From Moringa oleifera (taxonomy: Eukaryota > Streptophyta > Magnoliopsida > Brassicales > Moringaceae): 64,000 bases of DNA. The notes below the pieces were generated by a model. It saw nothing but the letters and a program-made list of their open reading frames with translations, searched no databases and was not told the DNA's origin. The stretch spans positions 1 to 64,000 of the forward strand of contig JAJFZO010000394.1 in NCBI GenBank assembly GCA_021397835.1. The letters are read 5' to 3'. Of this stretch, positions 36,091 to 49,200 are shown piece after piece (position 1 is the stretch's first letter; each line of letters opens with the position of its first letter). Both the position numbers and the translations under genes were made by a program.

Positions 36091-39000
36091 ACTTATTATT
36101 GGGCTGGCTATTCAGAGTCAATGCAATGGGCTCCTACAACTAGAAAAATATCACTTTGATGGTCACTATGGCGTGGCTAAATGCAGAGCAGTCCACCCCT
36201 ACAGCCTCTAATCAGTAGATTATTTAGAACATTGGAAGATGGTTAAGGTAGCTTGCTTCCAAGCCACGACACTAAATGCATATGTAGTCATAATAGTTCG
36301 CTCATCCCTACTTTTATCTTCAGAATAATGGCTACAAGGTCTTTGTTTAGAGACAAAATAATGTTAAAAGTTTTGAGGCATATGAAAGCTAGTGGTTTTG
36401 GGGAAATACCGATTTATCAATAACATAGAATAAACAAGCTTGCTTGGTAAACTAAAAGATAAAGGCAAGCAGCAACACAAAGTGCCTTGACTTATTCGTT
36501 AGGGACATAGAGATTGACATGTGCTGAGATAGCAACCCAAGCCAGCTAAGCCTTTGATCTTCATATGAGCCAAAAAAAGACTTTCAAGAATGTGCAAACC
36601 GACTTCGTTTTTCAATTTGTACTACTAATGAGTTAGAGGGGTAGCAAATGCTCCAAGTTCGAATTAGAAAGTGAAAGTAAGATGGTCAAAAGTAAACCTT
36701 TGGTGCACAATGAGTCAAATGTCAGAGTCAAAGATGAGAATGATGAAAAAAGACATTGGCATGATCAGCAGGTGTTTTCACAGGGAGTAGTATTGAAGGT
36801 GTATTCAACCAGGATATTTTTTATAGACGGACCCACTACTTTCATACTTAGAGAAAGATCACGATAAGATTCTCATCTTAATATGATCATTTAATAGTTG
36901 TAGGCCCACAGATCATGAAATAAATCTTACTGGAGCAAGCCACTTCAATTGACATAGTTGTGAGTCTTAGGTGGCCTAGTGAATGCTTAAAGGATGAGAC
37001 CAAAGAATGAGAATTCGACCATATCCAAGTGAGTGAGCCTTACAGTTGATGGGGAGGGTAAGAAAGGCTGATCTAGGGAAGGTACACTAAGCGAGGTGGT
37101 TAGCTTTATCCAACTGAGTATTGGCCCAGCTTTCGTACCTTCTTCGTGGTCTTCAGCTTTCATTAGAGTCACTACTCTAAATGAAGAAACTCGAGAGGAA
37201 GAATTCGATCATTGAAGGCTTAAGGAAAAAAAATGCCATCGATTTAGTTGTTGGAGTATAGGCATTAGGAAATTAAGACTTAGGGCACGATATTAAATTA
37301 GGGAAATGCTTTTTTGAACGAATCCAAAGAAGAAGCTATAATTTCCATGCTTTTGATGGCCAGAATGGAGAAGAGGAGCACATCCCCAGTTATATGATTT
37401 AAAGTTACGAGTTTCATTATTAGCAAGATCCCCAACTATTGAATATGTTCTTCCTGGTGGGGTTACTACTTCTTCTTTCAAAATAGGAAGAATAGTGTAG
37501 TCAAAGTAAGCCAAGTTGATAGCTTTTTCTTCATCTATTGGGAGAAGGTCAGTAAGATTAGAAAAAGGCCTAATTGCTGTTGAAGGAATAAAGGTTGTTT
37601 TAGCTCTTAAAGTAAGGGAAAAAGGGATGAGTGCCGGTTAAACAAGGGATGAGTGCCGATGGAATGCTTTTTGAGACTTACCCCGCTCAATAGAAATTTC
37701 TTTAAGCAAGATCCCACGTCCAAAAGTCAGATTCTGATTCTACTTTCACTCTTCTTAAGGTAGGAGGCCACCAAACCAAAAATGAGGTATTTGCTTACTA
37801 TTTGTGTTAGAGATGCTAGTCTTTTTGTAATAATTGCTCTGCAAATGTTTTCAGAATAAGAGAGGAAGGTGCTCTTTCATTAGCTCTTTTGGCTATTTTC
37901 CTGGGATAAAGAAAGAATGAATTGACCCAAGCCAAGTAGTTTGGGTAAGCCGAAAAGAAAGAGTTAGATCCTTTTTGAAATGAAATGCGGCAATATCTTA
38001 ATCAAACTAGGTGCAAGGTCAATGATTTAGTTCAAGGCTCAAGGCATAAAGGCTATTATTCCTTCTTCTTGATAGCATTGGTCTCACCCTAGCTCTAAAA
38101 TGGCAGCTTGATGGTAGCTGTTCTGTTCTATCTGAGAGAATTGGAATGGAATTAGTGTGGTTTGCTAGTTCTTTCTTTTATGATGAATTCATTCTGAATA
38201 AAGAAAGGCATCATGATAAGAAAGGCCTTACCTTATTACAAGGAAAGGAAAGAGAAAATATAAAATGGGCCAAATCTTCTACTAGAGAAGAAGCTCTTAA
38301 GGAATCAATCTAGACTAGATTAGGTGTTGGTAACATTAAACTAGCTACTAGAACGGGTTTAAGAGATGAGGATCGAAGTAGTGATGTCACCCTCAAGAGA
38401 ACAATCATTCCATTCACTTGAAAAACTGCTAAGAAGAATAATTTTTCTCTTGCTTGACTATGGCAAAAAAAAAAAAAAAAAAAAGAAAAGGAGAAGGAAC
38501 CTGTGCAGAGGGGTAGAAAGGAATCAATGAAAAGACAGGCTTTGTCTTATCTCTTGTCGACTCAAAATGAATGGTAGGCATAGCTTGAATAATGACTTTC
38601 TTTCCCTTGCATTGAGGCAGTGTTAATGGTAGGCTTTCAGATAGAGAAAATACTTTTGGGTAGGGTGGTATGCTTGATGATAGTCAACATGCTTAGTCAG
38701 TATCAGTCTTATTCAAATGCTTTCTATAGTAGACCCCTTAAAGGATTTAATCAACTGAAGGAAGAATACATGCTTGACAAAGAAGTCGCCAAGACTCAAG
38801 AAAGCCACAATGCTAGATTTATCTTTGCCAACAAAAGGAATTAATTTAGTAGTTCATGATGAAAGGCATAGTAGAGAAAGGCAAGAAGACTAAGCATCCT
38901 CTTAGTTGAAATGCTAGATTGACTTTAAAATTTTTGGCCAACTGAAGGGTAAGAAAATAGTAACTAATTGGCAACTTTCTTTTAGGCAGCCTTCTTGGAT

Positions 39001-39853
39001 TCTAGCTTTATGTTTGGATCAAGAAACTTTTATTTGATCAGCATTTCACTCTTCCTCATGACCTTGGAATTTCAAATTTGAGCAACCAGTTTCAAAACCT
39101 TCTCAGTTAAAGTTTAACTTCATGGGATCTTTTCCATTCTATTAATTGAATTGTTTGGAAATGCGAATTTGTCTCACTGTCCTGTCGATTGACATTAACC
39201 AGTTATTTTTCTTTGTTCTTATCTTAAGGTTGATTAAGAAAAATCTATTAAAAGAGCACTTAAATTCCACTGCTGGACTCGTTCATCACGCCATCAGACG
39301 AAGTCAATGAAATCCCAAATACTTATCTATCTCTAAGGGACCCAATCAATCGACTATGAAAGAAAGTTTTCCTATATTGAAATAAGGCATGCCCTTTTTT
39401 CTCTGCCGTACATTGGTATTAGAGATTTAAATCAATTTCATTCTACTTTTATGCTAATAAAGTTTGGGTCTTACTATTCTTGTTAGGTCTTCTTATTCCT
39501 AGCCCAAGGAATTGATTATAGCGACTAACTTTACCCAGATTTTGGAATACTTGACTGTGAGACTTGTTCTTCCATAAATGGCTTTTTTTTTTCTTTGAAG
39601 TGGATTTAGTCCTATGAACAGGATTTGAACGTGCAACTAACAGGTCAAGCAATGAAAACCTACAATCCTAGTTTTATTACCTTTATTACTAAGGCAAGGA
39701 GGGGTAAGTGTAAAAGAAATAGCTTAATCTTGAGTAAACTTAAGGGTGTTCTTTATGATATTAAAGTATTGCTGCCAGGGTTAAGAGTGAAAAAAAGTCC
39801 ATAAAGAATAGCTTTTAGTCATAGTATTATTAATTTTTTTAATTCATTTAAGA
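36091..39853. other. Mitochondrial-like sequence downstream of ccmFN copy 1
   Basis: No known mitochondrial gene is recognised. Two short frames are worth noting because the other duplication copy keeps them in part: 36328-36423 (MATRSLFRDK to GEIPIYQ and stop) and about 38773-38893 (LKKATMLDLSLPT to RERQED and stop). A poly-A run of about 19 bases lies near 38467-38484. The rest is stop-rich. Confidence 0.5.
38773..38893 (+). pseudogene. Unassigned mitochondrial-like frame, copy 1
   Basis: The frame reads KKSPRLKKATMLDLSLPTKG, then INLVVHDERHSRERQED, and stops at 38891-38893. The second duplication copy has the same frame at 56441-56605 and continues for 26 more residues. Copy 1 therefore seems cut by a deletion right after the actaagca segment. 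I do not know the family; the regular codon texture suggests the end of a once real protein. It could be a mitochondrial ORF or plasmid-type gene, but that is a guess. Confidence 0.35.
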
Positions 39854-42176
39854 GTTCAAAGAGAAAGAAACCAGTTAAGATTTACCTGCAGACAAACTAA
39901 ATCAATTTCTTTATGCTTATTATACGTCAGGGTTAAGAGTGAAAAGAGAGTATTCTTACCAGGCCCTTAGGTTCTTTAAAAGGCATATCTTAGATCTCTT
40001 AACTTAATGGCCAGTCTCTTAAGGTGTGTGAAAGTAAAATAGGCTATTTAATCTCTTTATGCGAAGGTCAGTACAGTACGTTGGCTAGTAACTTTTACAG
40101 CCGGTCAGCAAGGATGTAGTTACTAGCACTACTTTGTTCTATTGAAAGAACCAACTTAAAAGAAAGAAACACTTGCCCCTTGAGGATGATTGTTTAACTA
40201 GCTAGAAAACGTTCTCATTGAGAATATGACCACCTAGAGATGTAACCTATTCCCATTTCTTGTTTTTCACTCTGTATCATGAGAGTTTGGGCCTTGATGT
40301 TTTCAGTTATGTCCATTTCTTTGCTTTCCTACTTCTCTCTATACCTTCCATTAGATTCTCTTTAGAGCTCATCTCTCGCCTCTATACAAGGTATGGTACA
40401 AAATTATCTTTTTCTAGTCCTCAACTTCGTGCATTTCTCAGTTAGAAATGAGGATAGGTGCCTTCCGCGCTTGCTTAAAAAGGGAAAGGCTCATGACTAG
40501 ACACAACATCCTCATTATCCTTTCTTTATCTCTTTTGCCCTATGAGGCTTTGCTTCTCCACATCAGGGTTATAGAAGTCGAACCCCTCTTCGAATAAGTC
40601 AAATTTCTCTTTATATACCATATCAAAAATTCTGCTTCATTACTTTTCTGCTTGGTTGTACAAGATGACTTTCAGTATATTAAGAAAAAGCCCATTGAAG
40701 CGTTGGAATAATTTTTACTTCTATCACTTTTCAAAAACCATTCTTCAGCCATACTAGACTAATTCTATCTATGTTTAATTGACCAAGGTTATAGAGAATT
40801 TCCTTTATTGCTCCTCACCCTATAGATTCTAAAGACTCTTCTTAGTGCCAAGAAGTAGGATCAGAAGGAAAGTCTTAACCTTTAAGTATGAGAGTAGGCT
40901 ATGCTTCCCAGAGAGAAAGAAATTGTTTAATATAAAGGCTTCAACCCCAGTTATCTTTATTTAAGTTGGCCTTACTCAGGCTAAGTTCAAGCAAAAGATT
41001 AGTCCTTCAAGTTAAAAGCTTAAATGATCAACTAAAGGATACCACCTTCCTCAATGAAACTTCTTTCCCCAGAGCAGCAACTAAAAGAGAAAAGACCAGA
41101 TATGCTTGAAAACTTGAAATAGATTCGTGAAAGATAAATAAGAAATATACCACAAATACTATTTGAACCTAAGTTGAACCATTGAATTACTTGAGAATGA
41201 TTTCACTGTAGAAGAGCTTGAGTCACTGGCTGCCTTCAGAGTAGATTAAGAATCAAGTACAAAAGGAAGTGAAGGTGAAGCAGGCTTGCTTTAAGGGCTA
41301 GGCTTCCTCTCTTTCTTGGCTTGACAATATGACAGAGATGGGCCTTTGAGCTTGGGCTTTCTTCATGAAAGCCTAGAGCAGGGTATGGACCTGATTGTTG
41401 GCCGGATCTTCCTGGGTATTCCCACTTTGCTTGGATGGAGACTTTCACCTGTGATTAGGACTTTTCTGCATTTCATCTCAAAGAAGATCTAAGCTAATGT
41501 AAGTTAAATAGTGCTTTCCTCTTCCTAAACCCAAATAGTAAGAGTAAAGCACAAAAATTTTAAGGCTTAGCTTAGGCACCTTCCTAATGTCATGCCATGC
41601 CTAACCAATGCCAAATCCAAGACCTGGTTCATTCCTGAAAGCCAGAGCTAGTCTTCTTCCCACTGACCACTACTAATACTATAAGACAAACCACTACCAA
41701 TAGTCCTTCTTCCAACAAAATGGGGGTTCAATAGCTACTAATTCTATAGGAGCTTGTTCTATCATAGCTTCTTCAACTCAACCTCCCCCAGAGAAGTAAG
41801 TAAGGTAACAAGAATAGACTTACTAGGCCTTAAGATAGATTTGAACTCCTTTCCTCTCATTACTCTATTTGGACCTATAAGAGGCCTGTAGAGGGAGAAT
41901 TTTCGCTGCAAACTCTTCTCGATCTCTACAATTGCTTAACTTAAACAAGTGACCTTTTTTCTTTCATATGTGAGATAATATCTCTTTACTTATGGATCTA
42001 ACTGTCATTTTTTTTTCTTTTGGGCTTAGCCTAGGTTGTGGGAAGAGACTTTAGTCATTAATATCCATAATGAAAAGTGAGTATTCCTACAAAACAAAAT
42101 GAAAGCGCTATACCCTGGTCCTTTACTTTAATCAATAAGGTTGCTTTCCTTATTAACCCCTTCTCACCAAGGGAAA
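39854..42176. other. NUMT-like segment present only in the first duplication copy
   Basis: The equivalent of this 2,323-bp interval is absent from the second copy, where a truncated FLU-carrying transposon sits instead. No known gene is seen. Frames at 40260-40445 and 41236-41448 (minus) match nothing I recognise. Confidence 0.6.
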
Positions 42177-45100
42177 AAGTCCAATAGTATGTGATATTAG
42201 CTTTAAGAAATTATTCCTTTTGCTCCCACCTACCTCTGAGAGTGGTTACAAGCGCATTGGACTCAAAGGCTTTTCAAGCATTCCTATAGTAAGAAGGTCA
42301 ACTGAAGCCAATCCATCTCTGTTAATGAATGCTCTTACTCTTAATGGTTCTATATCCAATTCCCTAAGATAAGGAAGAAAGAAAGAGAAGGAGATAATAG
42401 CTACAAAGAATTATAAGAGCCACACCACAGAAAGCTAAAAAGAGTCGAGGTCTACTACTTTATATATGTTGGCACCAAAGCAATGGGCGTAGTGAGCAAG
42501 GTGCCCACGTAAAGGCCAAGCTTAGTTGGATGGAGAGAGTGGCTCATTCATGTTTTCATCTTTTAGACAAGTCTAGTAAGGCATGTGCCAATTATTCTAC
42601 TTCCTTACTTTTTGCTTTTTCGTCCCCTCTAGAAGGGGTCTTTGATGCATCTTTCAAAGCTATGGGAACAAAGTTAGAACTCTTTATTTGAAAAATGGAT
42701 TATGCATCTAATTTCGCTTGTACGAGGCATTCCTAATAGTCGCTAGTCAACTTCGACTACGCGATCATAAGTTGAAAGTGACCAAATGTACTTTTAAGTC
42801 AAAGTAAGTTATAGAGCTGCTGTTATGAAGTTAGTGAGCGGAGAGTGCGCTTTTTCTTTCTTTCCAACCCGTTACCATCTTATCCATTGCAATTATGGTA
42901 GTTATAATAAAGTAGTTAGGCTTCCAAGGGGGTGAAAAGATTGAAAAGAGAATTGTTGAGTAATAGGAAAGGAGCAAAAAATCCATTCCATCTTAGTTTG
43001 ATTCTAGGCTTCTTCGAAAGTACGTTGATGACCTGGATCCCTATTTTAAATGACGTAGGAAGCATTTGGCCAAGTAGCAATCAGTAGGCAAAAAAAGAGT
43101 CAAAGGCACATATATATTTCCCCCCCTTTTTCAGTCAATGCTTTGGTATTTGTCTCTTTTGCCCTTTTCTGTGACTAGTTTTGTATGTTAGCGTGGGCTA
43201 TGCCTTTACATTATTTGAGAAAAAGACATTTCAAAGGCATAACCATTTCGTGTAAGCTAAAAAAGGTGGTTATGTGTGTCTTAATAGCTTACCTGCCTTC
43301 AAACTAGACCCCATTGGGGAAAAGCCCACTCCGTCCGTAAGACAAATTAAAGGAGGCTGACTTGATCAGGAAGCCATTACTATATTAATAAAAGCAACCT
43401 ATCACACTCAGACACAATTTCTGTAAGACAAGCCTATAACTCATGATATAGAAAGAGAAGAATGCAACCATCGAGTTTCTTTAACGAGCCCCACCCTATG
43501 TCTTTCTTAGTGAGGTTGGTTCTCCCGTGGTAAGCTCTGACTATTGGCTTGGCTAGGCTGGTCTCCTATTAAACATGGTAAACCCGACCCCTCGCTTACT
43601 GAGACCTAGGAATCCTTCAGTTTTGAGGAGTAAGAAGTCCTCTGTCGTCAATCTCAGTCAATTGAATTTGATTGAGTTTGATAAATTCAGACTTGACTTT
43701 TCTATTTTTTACTTTAATTATTTTTTTTTTTTTGTTGTCTGAAAGATAACAAAAATCGGGTAGGCTTAAGAAAGGTCTCTTCCTCTTCTTTAATGGATAG
43801 GAACCTATCAAATGAAAAAGATGTTGAATGAGTTGAAAGATGGTAAAACCCTGAGTGCCTTGTGAGAAATTCAATCTCAACTTTATTGGCTCCATCACTA
43901 GAACCAGCAGTAGCCTCTCTAATCCAATCCCATTCCACAGGGATGCCAAGACAATGATGATGACCCGCTCTTCTTCTCAAAGACTACTTGAACTACTTGA
44001 TAGACCAATGGCTCTTTAATGGTTAATTTGCTTGACCTTATTTGTCCAGAGGAAACTAAACCATCACTTCAAGTAAAGGTAGAAGAGTAGACTGGAATGT
44101 TAAAGTCAGCCACCTTGGTGAAAAGGTGGCAAGCACCAGTGAGAAGAACATCACTGAAGAGCTTAACTAATGTGCTCTTTTTATGATTAACCCTTCTGCT
44201 CACTGGCTAGATTGGACTGTCTGTACCTTCTATAACTAATTTTGCTTATAAAGAAGTTAGTCCATAGCGATTCCTGGGCCAACGCATGTAGAAATCGCCT
44301 GTTGATTGAGAGATGGAATCAAATGCACAATGGGAGGTGGGAAACAAGTTTGGAGACAAATGGTACTTGGGAGCTATGCCACTTTAACTAACTCTGCCTA
44401 TAACAAGAAACATGAGAGAAGCTTAACCTCTAAGTACCAAGTTTCGGGGTTGAATTCGATCCAAAAGATAAAGTGTTATTACCAAGTAAGAAATTCTTTA
44501 ATTTTGACTGAGATCTTTGTCCTATTTCTCACCCAACCAGCTGCTAAAAGAAAGCAGTTGACTTGACTGGAATCACAAGTTTTCAATGATACGGACAATT
44601 TGGAAATGGAGCTATGAAACTAAGCAGCATACTTGGCCTTTAATTCCTTTTTAGTCCAATCCTACTGCTTGTACGAAGTACGAATAAGAGAGGCTGCCCA
44701 ATCTCCAATAAAAGATAAAGTTACGCCTCCAATCCCTTATTTGGAATTATTGCTACCCAGTGCACTTGAACCGCGCCTCTGCTGCTCGTGTTTCTTCAAC
44801 ATAGAGAATGATAGATTGCTTGAGTTGTTTGCCTTTGTGTTTGCCTTATTTTCTTTATGAGGAATGCTTTAAGTTAACATCGGCTTTTTCGATCGACTTT
44901 TTTGGTATCACTAGAGTTGAAGAACCCGCCTCAAGCCTTAAGAACGGAGTGAGCCTTATCGTACCTAAAAGAGATGTATGGGTTCCAAGGGGTTAAGGAG
45001 AATAGGGTGTTTTGCTTTTTTCCATATATTTCATCGTTAGCAATCCCTTTATTATCTATCGTCAAAAACATATGCCTTAATCAACTTCCCTAGTGGTATT

Positions 45101-46275
45101 CCCTTTTAAATGCCCAGTGTATACCTTTACTAACACCATAAGTGCTCCTTCAGTGCACAACTATGCAAACCGGAGGGAGACACTAAGAACCGAGATTGTA
45201 GCAAAGACTGTCTCAACTCCTTACCTTGCTTAATGGTTCTCCATCAACTGTAATGGGAAGGACAAATATAAGGGAAGGAAGAAAGAGACCATCTTGGCCT
45301 GAGAAAGGAATGCTCTTAACTACCATTGTTATCCATCTGTATACAACTATCAATGCTAATGATATAAACAAATATTCATTATATAAACAGATGAAAAGCA
45401 ATCAAAGCTTTTTTTGAACAGGGGGCTTGGGGCAGGGCGGGGGGACCTATCCATGCCCATAAACACAAGATTCAGATATATCAAACATATGATACAGATT
45501 GGAAAAGCTATCAAAAAACTATGCCACCTTTAACCTTGTACGGCAACTCAAATGCTTCCTTGTTCACAACCAATTTCTCAAAGCAATGAATGCACTCAAA
45601 AATAGGCCATAGCACAAGAGAAAGTTATTGTGCGGCTGAATACTCCATTATACAGTGGTACGTATAGCTTAGAGCCAAGGCATCCATAGGTCTCCTTTCA
45701 AAATTTCATTTAGGAAGTGATAGCTGAATAGGTTTTCAAACCTAGGTACAGAACAACAAATGGAAGGCTCTTTCTCTTTGCACTTATTCTCATGTATATC
45801 TTTCCCAAATCCTAGCCTCGGTTACCATCTTAAAAGCTACTACTACAGCACTCTTCTTTTAATTCATTTTTTTCTACAAACCTAGGCAGTTGACACAACT
45901 TTTAAATGTTAATCTTCTTTGCTTTAGGGAAGAGTGGATTCTCGCATAAATTTGTCAAAGTTGTTATGAACCCCTAATTCTATATTGGCATGAGCAACAG
46001 GAGCCCTAAAGTCTGCCTTGATTTCATCTAAACTCTATGCACATTAGTAGAATTGATTCCACTCTGAAAGAGCCTTGGACAAAAAAGCAAAACGTAGGAG
46101 AGGTGGCTTTCTAAGGGGATCTCCAGCAAAGGAGTACCTGTTTACAGTGGTTTCTCGATCGAGATTTAGGTATTTTTTTTCTTTAGAGGAAAGTAAGGTC
46201 GTCCTTTACTACATTCCTTCTTAAAGTCAAGAATGGCAGGACGATTAGGAAATTACATCTAAGGAACATCCTATT
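42177..46275 (+). repeat. Segmental duplication, first copy, right block (NUMT)
   Basis: This block is collinear with 60207-62081. Landmarks shared in order are the segment with agaaggtcaac(t/c), ggttctatatccaattccct, gttggcaccaaagcaa, caaatggtacttgggag, the settings around ggctgcccaatctc, and gaaattacatctaaggaaca at the right end. The second copy lacks about 42590-44296 and about 45060-45654. No known gene is recognised; frames at 44306-44566 and 43714-43980 (minus) have no family match. Confidence 0.85.
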
Positions 46276-49200
46276 AATAATTTTTTTCTTTTTTTCTACT
46301 ATGAACAAAACAAGAAATAATGTTCAACTAACGAAATTCTTCTCTGTACTTGTTCTTGCTTGTTGACTTAGTCTATCTAAAAGATGGTAAATTCATCTTA
46401 TTTTTGATATATTCTTACATGCGGTGCTTTGACCAATTGAATTACAATTTTAAGGGAAGGACTACCTAGAAGCTTAGAGGATAAATTGAATCAAATTCTT
46501 TAAAAGAAAAAAAACTGTCAATTCAATTAATGACTAACTAATTTATATGACCTCTCATTTTCTGTACATCTACTCAACTTTATATCTATCTCATAAGTGA
46601 CATATATTATCTAGAGGTATTTTTTCATAAATAGTTAGAATCACCTAGAGACAAGACTCAACTAAAAAAAGAGAGTATGATAGTAGAAAGAAAAGAGAGG
46701 ATGGAAAGCAATTATAGGAATTAGATGTCATGCTCCTACCTATAAAAGGAACTTGCCTGAACTTACAAAGAGGAGAGAGCTAGGACTGGATCTCTCTAGA
46801 TGACAAGACTATGTTAGTATAGTTCCTCTTTTTTTTTTCCTTCTCTAATCTATGCCCACCTCGATCTAGTAATGATTGGAATTAGGCACTAGCATGAGTA
46901 TTTGAGTGCTGCTTTCTATCTTCTTCCCTGAGAGCTTCCGATGTAGCATCCTATTTTATGAAATAAATTTTGGTATCTTAAGATTGTCCATAATTAGTTC
47001 CTATCCTCGCAGCGAGTATCTTTTATTAGCTCAGCAAAGGCTTCAAGATATAGAAGTTAGGAAAGTAAGGATGTCATACCGCTAGTCTATAGCTTTCCTT
47101 CGTGGTTCTCTCTTTTATTGAAAAAAGATATGAGCTATGAACCTAGCTTCTCTCTCAAAATCAAAAGTGAGGGAAATTCATCATTTGTGCATACTGGAAT
47201 AGGCTTGTGAGATCCGCTTTGCTCACTAATTCACATTCTAGTTAACGTTGATTAGTTGTATTCACATCCCTACCTCCTAGCTAAAGAAGCATGCATGCCA
47301 TAGCATCTTTGTTGATTCAAGTCGAGGCACTGGTTTGAAATGGCCTTGACTGTTTCATATACTTGTTATCACTCTACGGACTAAGGTAGTTAAGTAGGAT
47401 AAACTAAGACTTTGGGTAATTTGGCTATTGGTGGCTTGATCTAATTGATTCAGTTGCTTTGCTCGTTACCACCTAGTATAGATAAGATAGAAATATTAAA
47501 TTTTGATTCACTTATAGGTTTTTTATGATGACCCATGGCCTGAGTAATCTGCACTTGAGAAGGCAAATACAAGCACGAAACCTTAAAAAGCAGAGCAGCA
47601 CAGTATAGTAAACATTGGCATCATGGGCGGAGGCTTCAAATTTATATATATATAATTTGAATTTCATCTTATTTATAGAAATTATAGTCAAACTAGCTAC
47701 AACAGAGATGAGAGATTAGGAAGTTCAGCATGCCCCGAAGGACATGTTTGAGATGAGAGATTATCATCACGTTATTAGATAAAATGAGCATAAAAAATGT
47801 GAGGAGAGATGAATTTAAGCTATTAATTAAGAGGACCACCGTCGCTCACTACTTCTTACTGTTATCTTATATTTGCTGTTAGTCTACATTTTTAGTCTCT
47901 TTCTGTGCCTTTAACTACTAGATCCATTTGGATTTCCAAAGATGAGCGTGTTTGGAGACATTGAAAGGCGAATTGTCTTACAAATGAGAAAAAAAATTGT
48001 TGAATGGTATGAGTCATGGATCCTCTCAACACAACCTTGACTTATCAACCACGAGGTGCTTTTCAACAGATATATGCGCACCAAATGGAGCAAAAGTCAC
48101 CTTTGTCCATCTCATCTATCATATCAAACAATGATCAACCTACTACTTCTAAAGAAGTCTTACCAGATTTTGTCTATAAGTATGAAAAAGTTATAGCCTC
48201 CGCTTACAAACAAAACTCAAAGAAAGTGTCATAGCCATGTTTGCTTCTCATGTGAGATAGCTCTTTTTCTTCACCAATAAGTCCTCTTCTCGGATTTTTT
48301 ATTTTTGTTATTTAACACTTTTATCCTGTTTCCATTCATACAGAACCTATAACATCCATCCCTGCTTGATTTTTATCCTTAATAATTTTATCTTCCTCGT
48401 CTATCATTTCATTTTTATTTGTCAAATTACATAGTTCATTAAGGATATGATGTTATTTGAAAGAAGGCTAGAATACTAATAGGTGTCTATTCACTTGACT
48501 TAGTACATACCCTTTTTGGAAGATCAAGTGCCAAAGTCATTGAATAGGGAAGTCACCAATCCCTAAAAATTACTTTTAATTTGTTTATGGGCGGGTATTT
48601 GATTTGGACTTCCTATGGTATCAATTTAACCTTGTCCTGTTAAAGCAAATAGGACCAGTGGGTGTAGTTAGGATCTTTAAGGCTTCCAAGGGGGCTTGGG
48701 ATGTAGTTTACATCTCAAAATGAAAGAGGCAAGGGGTCTAGCCTCAAGAGAATTCATGACTGGAATAAGGCAGCTATTACCAAACATTTGTGGAACATTG
48801 CCTTTAACTCACATACCATATAGGCTTTTGAATTAAAAGTTTTCCCTTGAAAGGTAAGAGTGCGTGCAGCATCCTCATTCCTAAGGACTCTTTCTCTTAG
48901 AGTTGGAGGACATTTATGAACCTGAGGTACACTATGAGACCTTTCATCCCATCCAAAGTGGGCAATTATGAAAGGTACTTTTTTTATTTGGTTCGACAAC
49001 TGGCATCCATTAGGCCCCTTGTATAGAAGTATAGTAGTAGAATTTGTTATGATGTAGCTATTCTAGTCTATGCTGAAGTTAACATAATTATTGAAGAAAA
49101 CTGATGGAAGTGGCTGACAGTTAGATCTTTCATTAGCGCTTGTTACATCTCAAGTCCACTCAAGAACTACTTGACTAACTAGCAACAAGGAGATTTGAAA

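Larger units (their letters stand above)
34132..39853 (+). repeat. Segmental duplication, first copy, left block (NUMT)
   Basis: This block is collinear with 51867-57761, from attagccc(c/t)t(c/t)tcatatta at its start to taattcatttaag at its end. It includes the ccmFN pseudogene and unassigned short frames. Differences are mostly transitions plus indels; the ccmFN C-terminal half is missing here but present in the other copy. The two copies lie in direct orientation about 17.7 kb apart. Confidence 0.9.

Noticed and set aside
39600..39665. tRNA-like segment (caggatttgaacgtgcaac, reverse orientation; also at about 57520-57580)
   Set aside because: It resembles the T-arm and part of the anticodon arm of an organelle initiator-type tRNA, but I could not fold an acceptor stem or D-arm in either copy. 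A tRNAscan run would decide.
43617..43980. Overlapping minus-strand ORFs of 110 and 88 codons
   Set aside because: They overlap each other in different frames, include a poly-lysine run from a homopolymer, and match no family I know.
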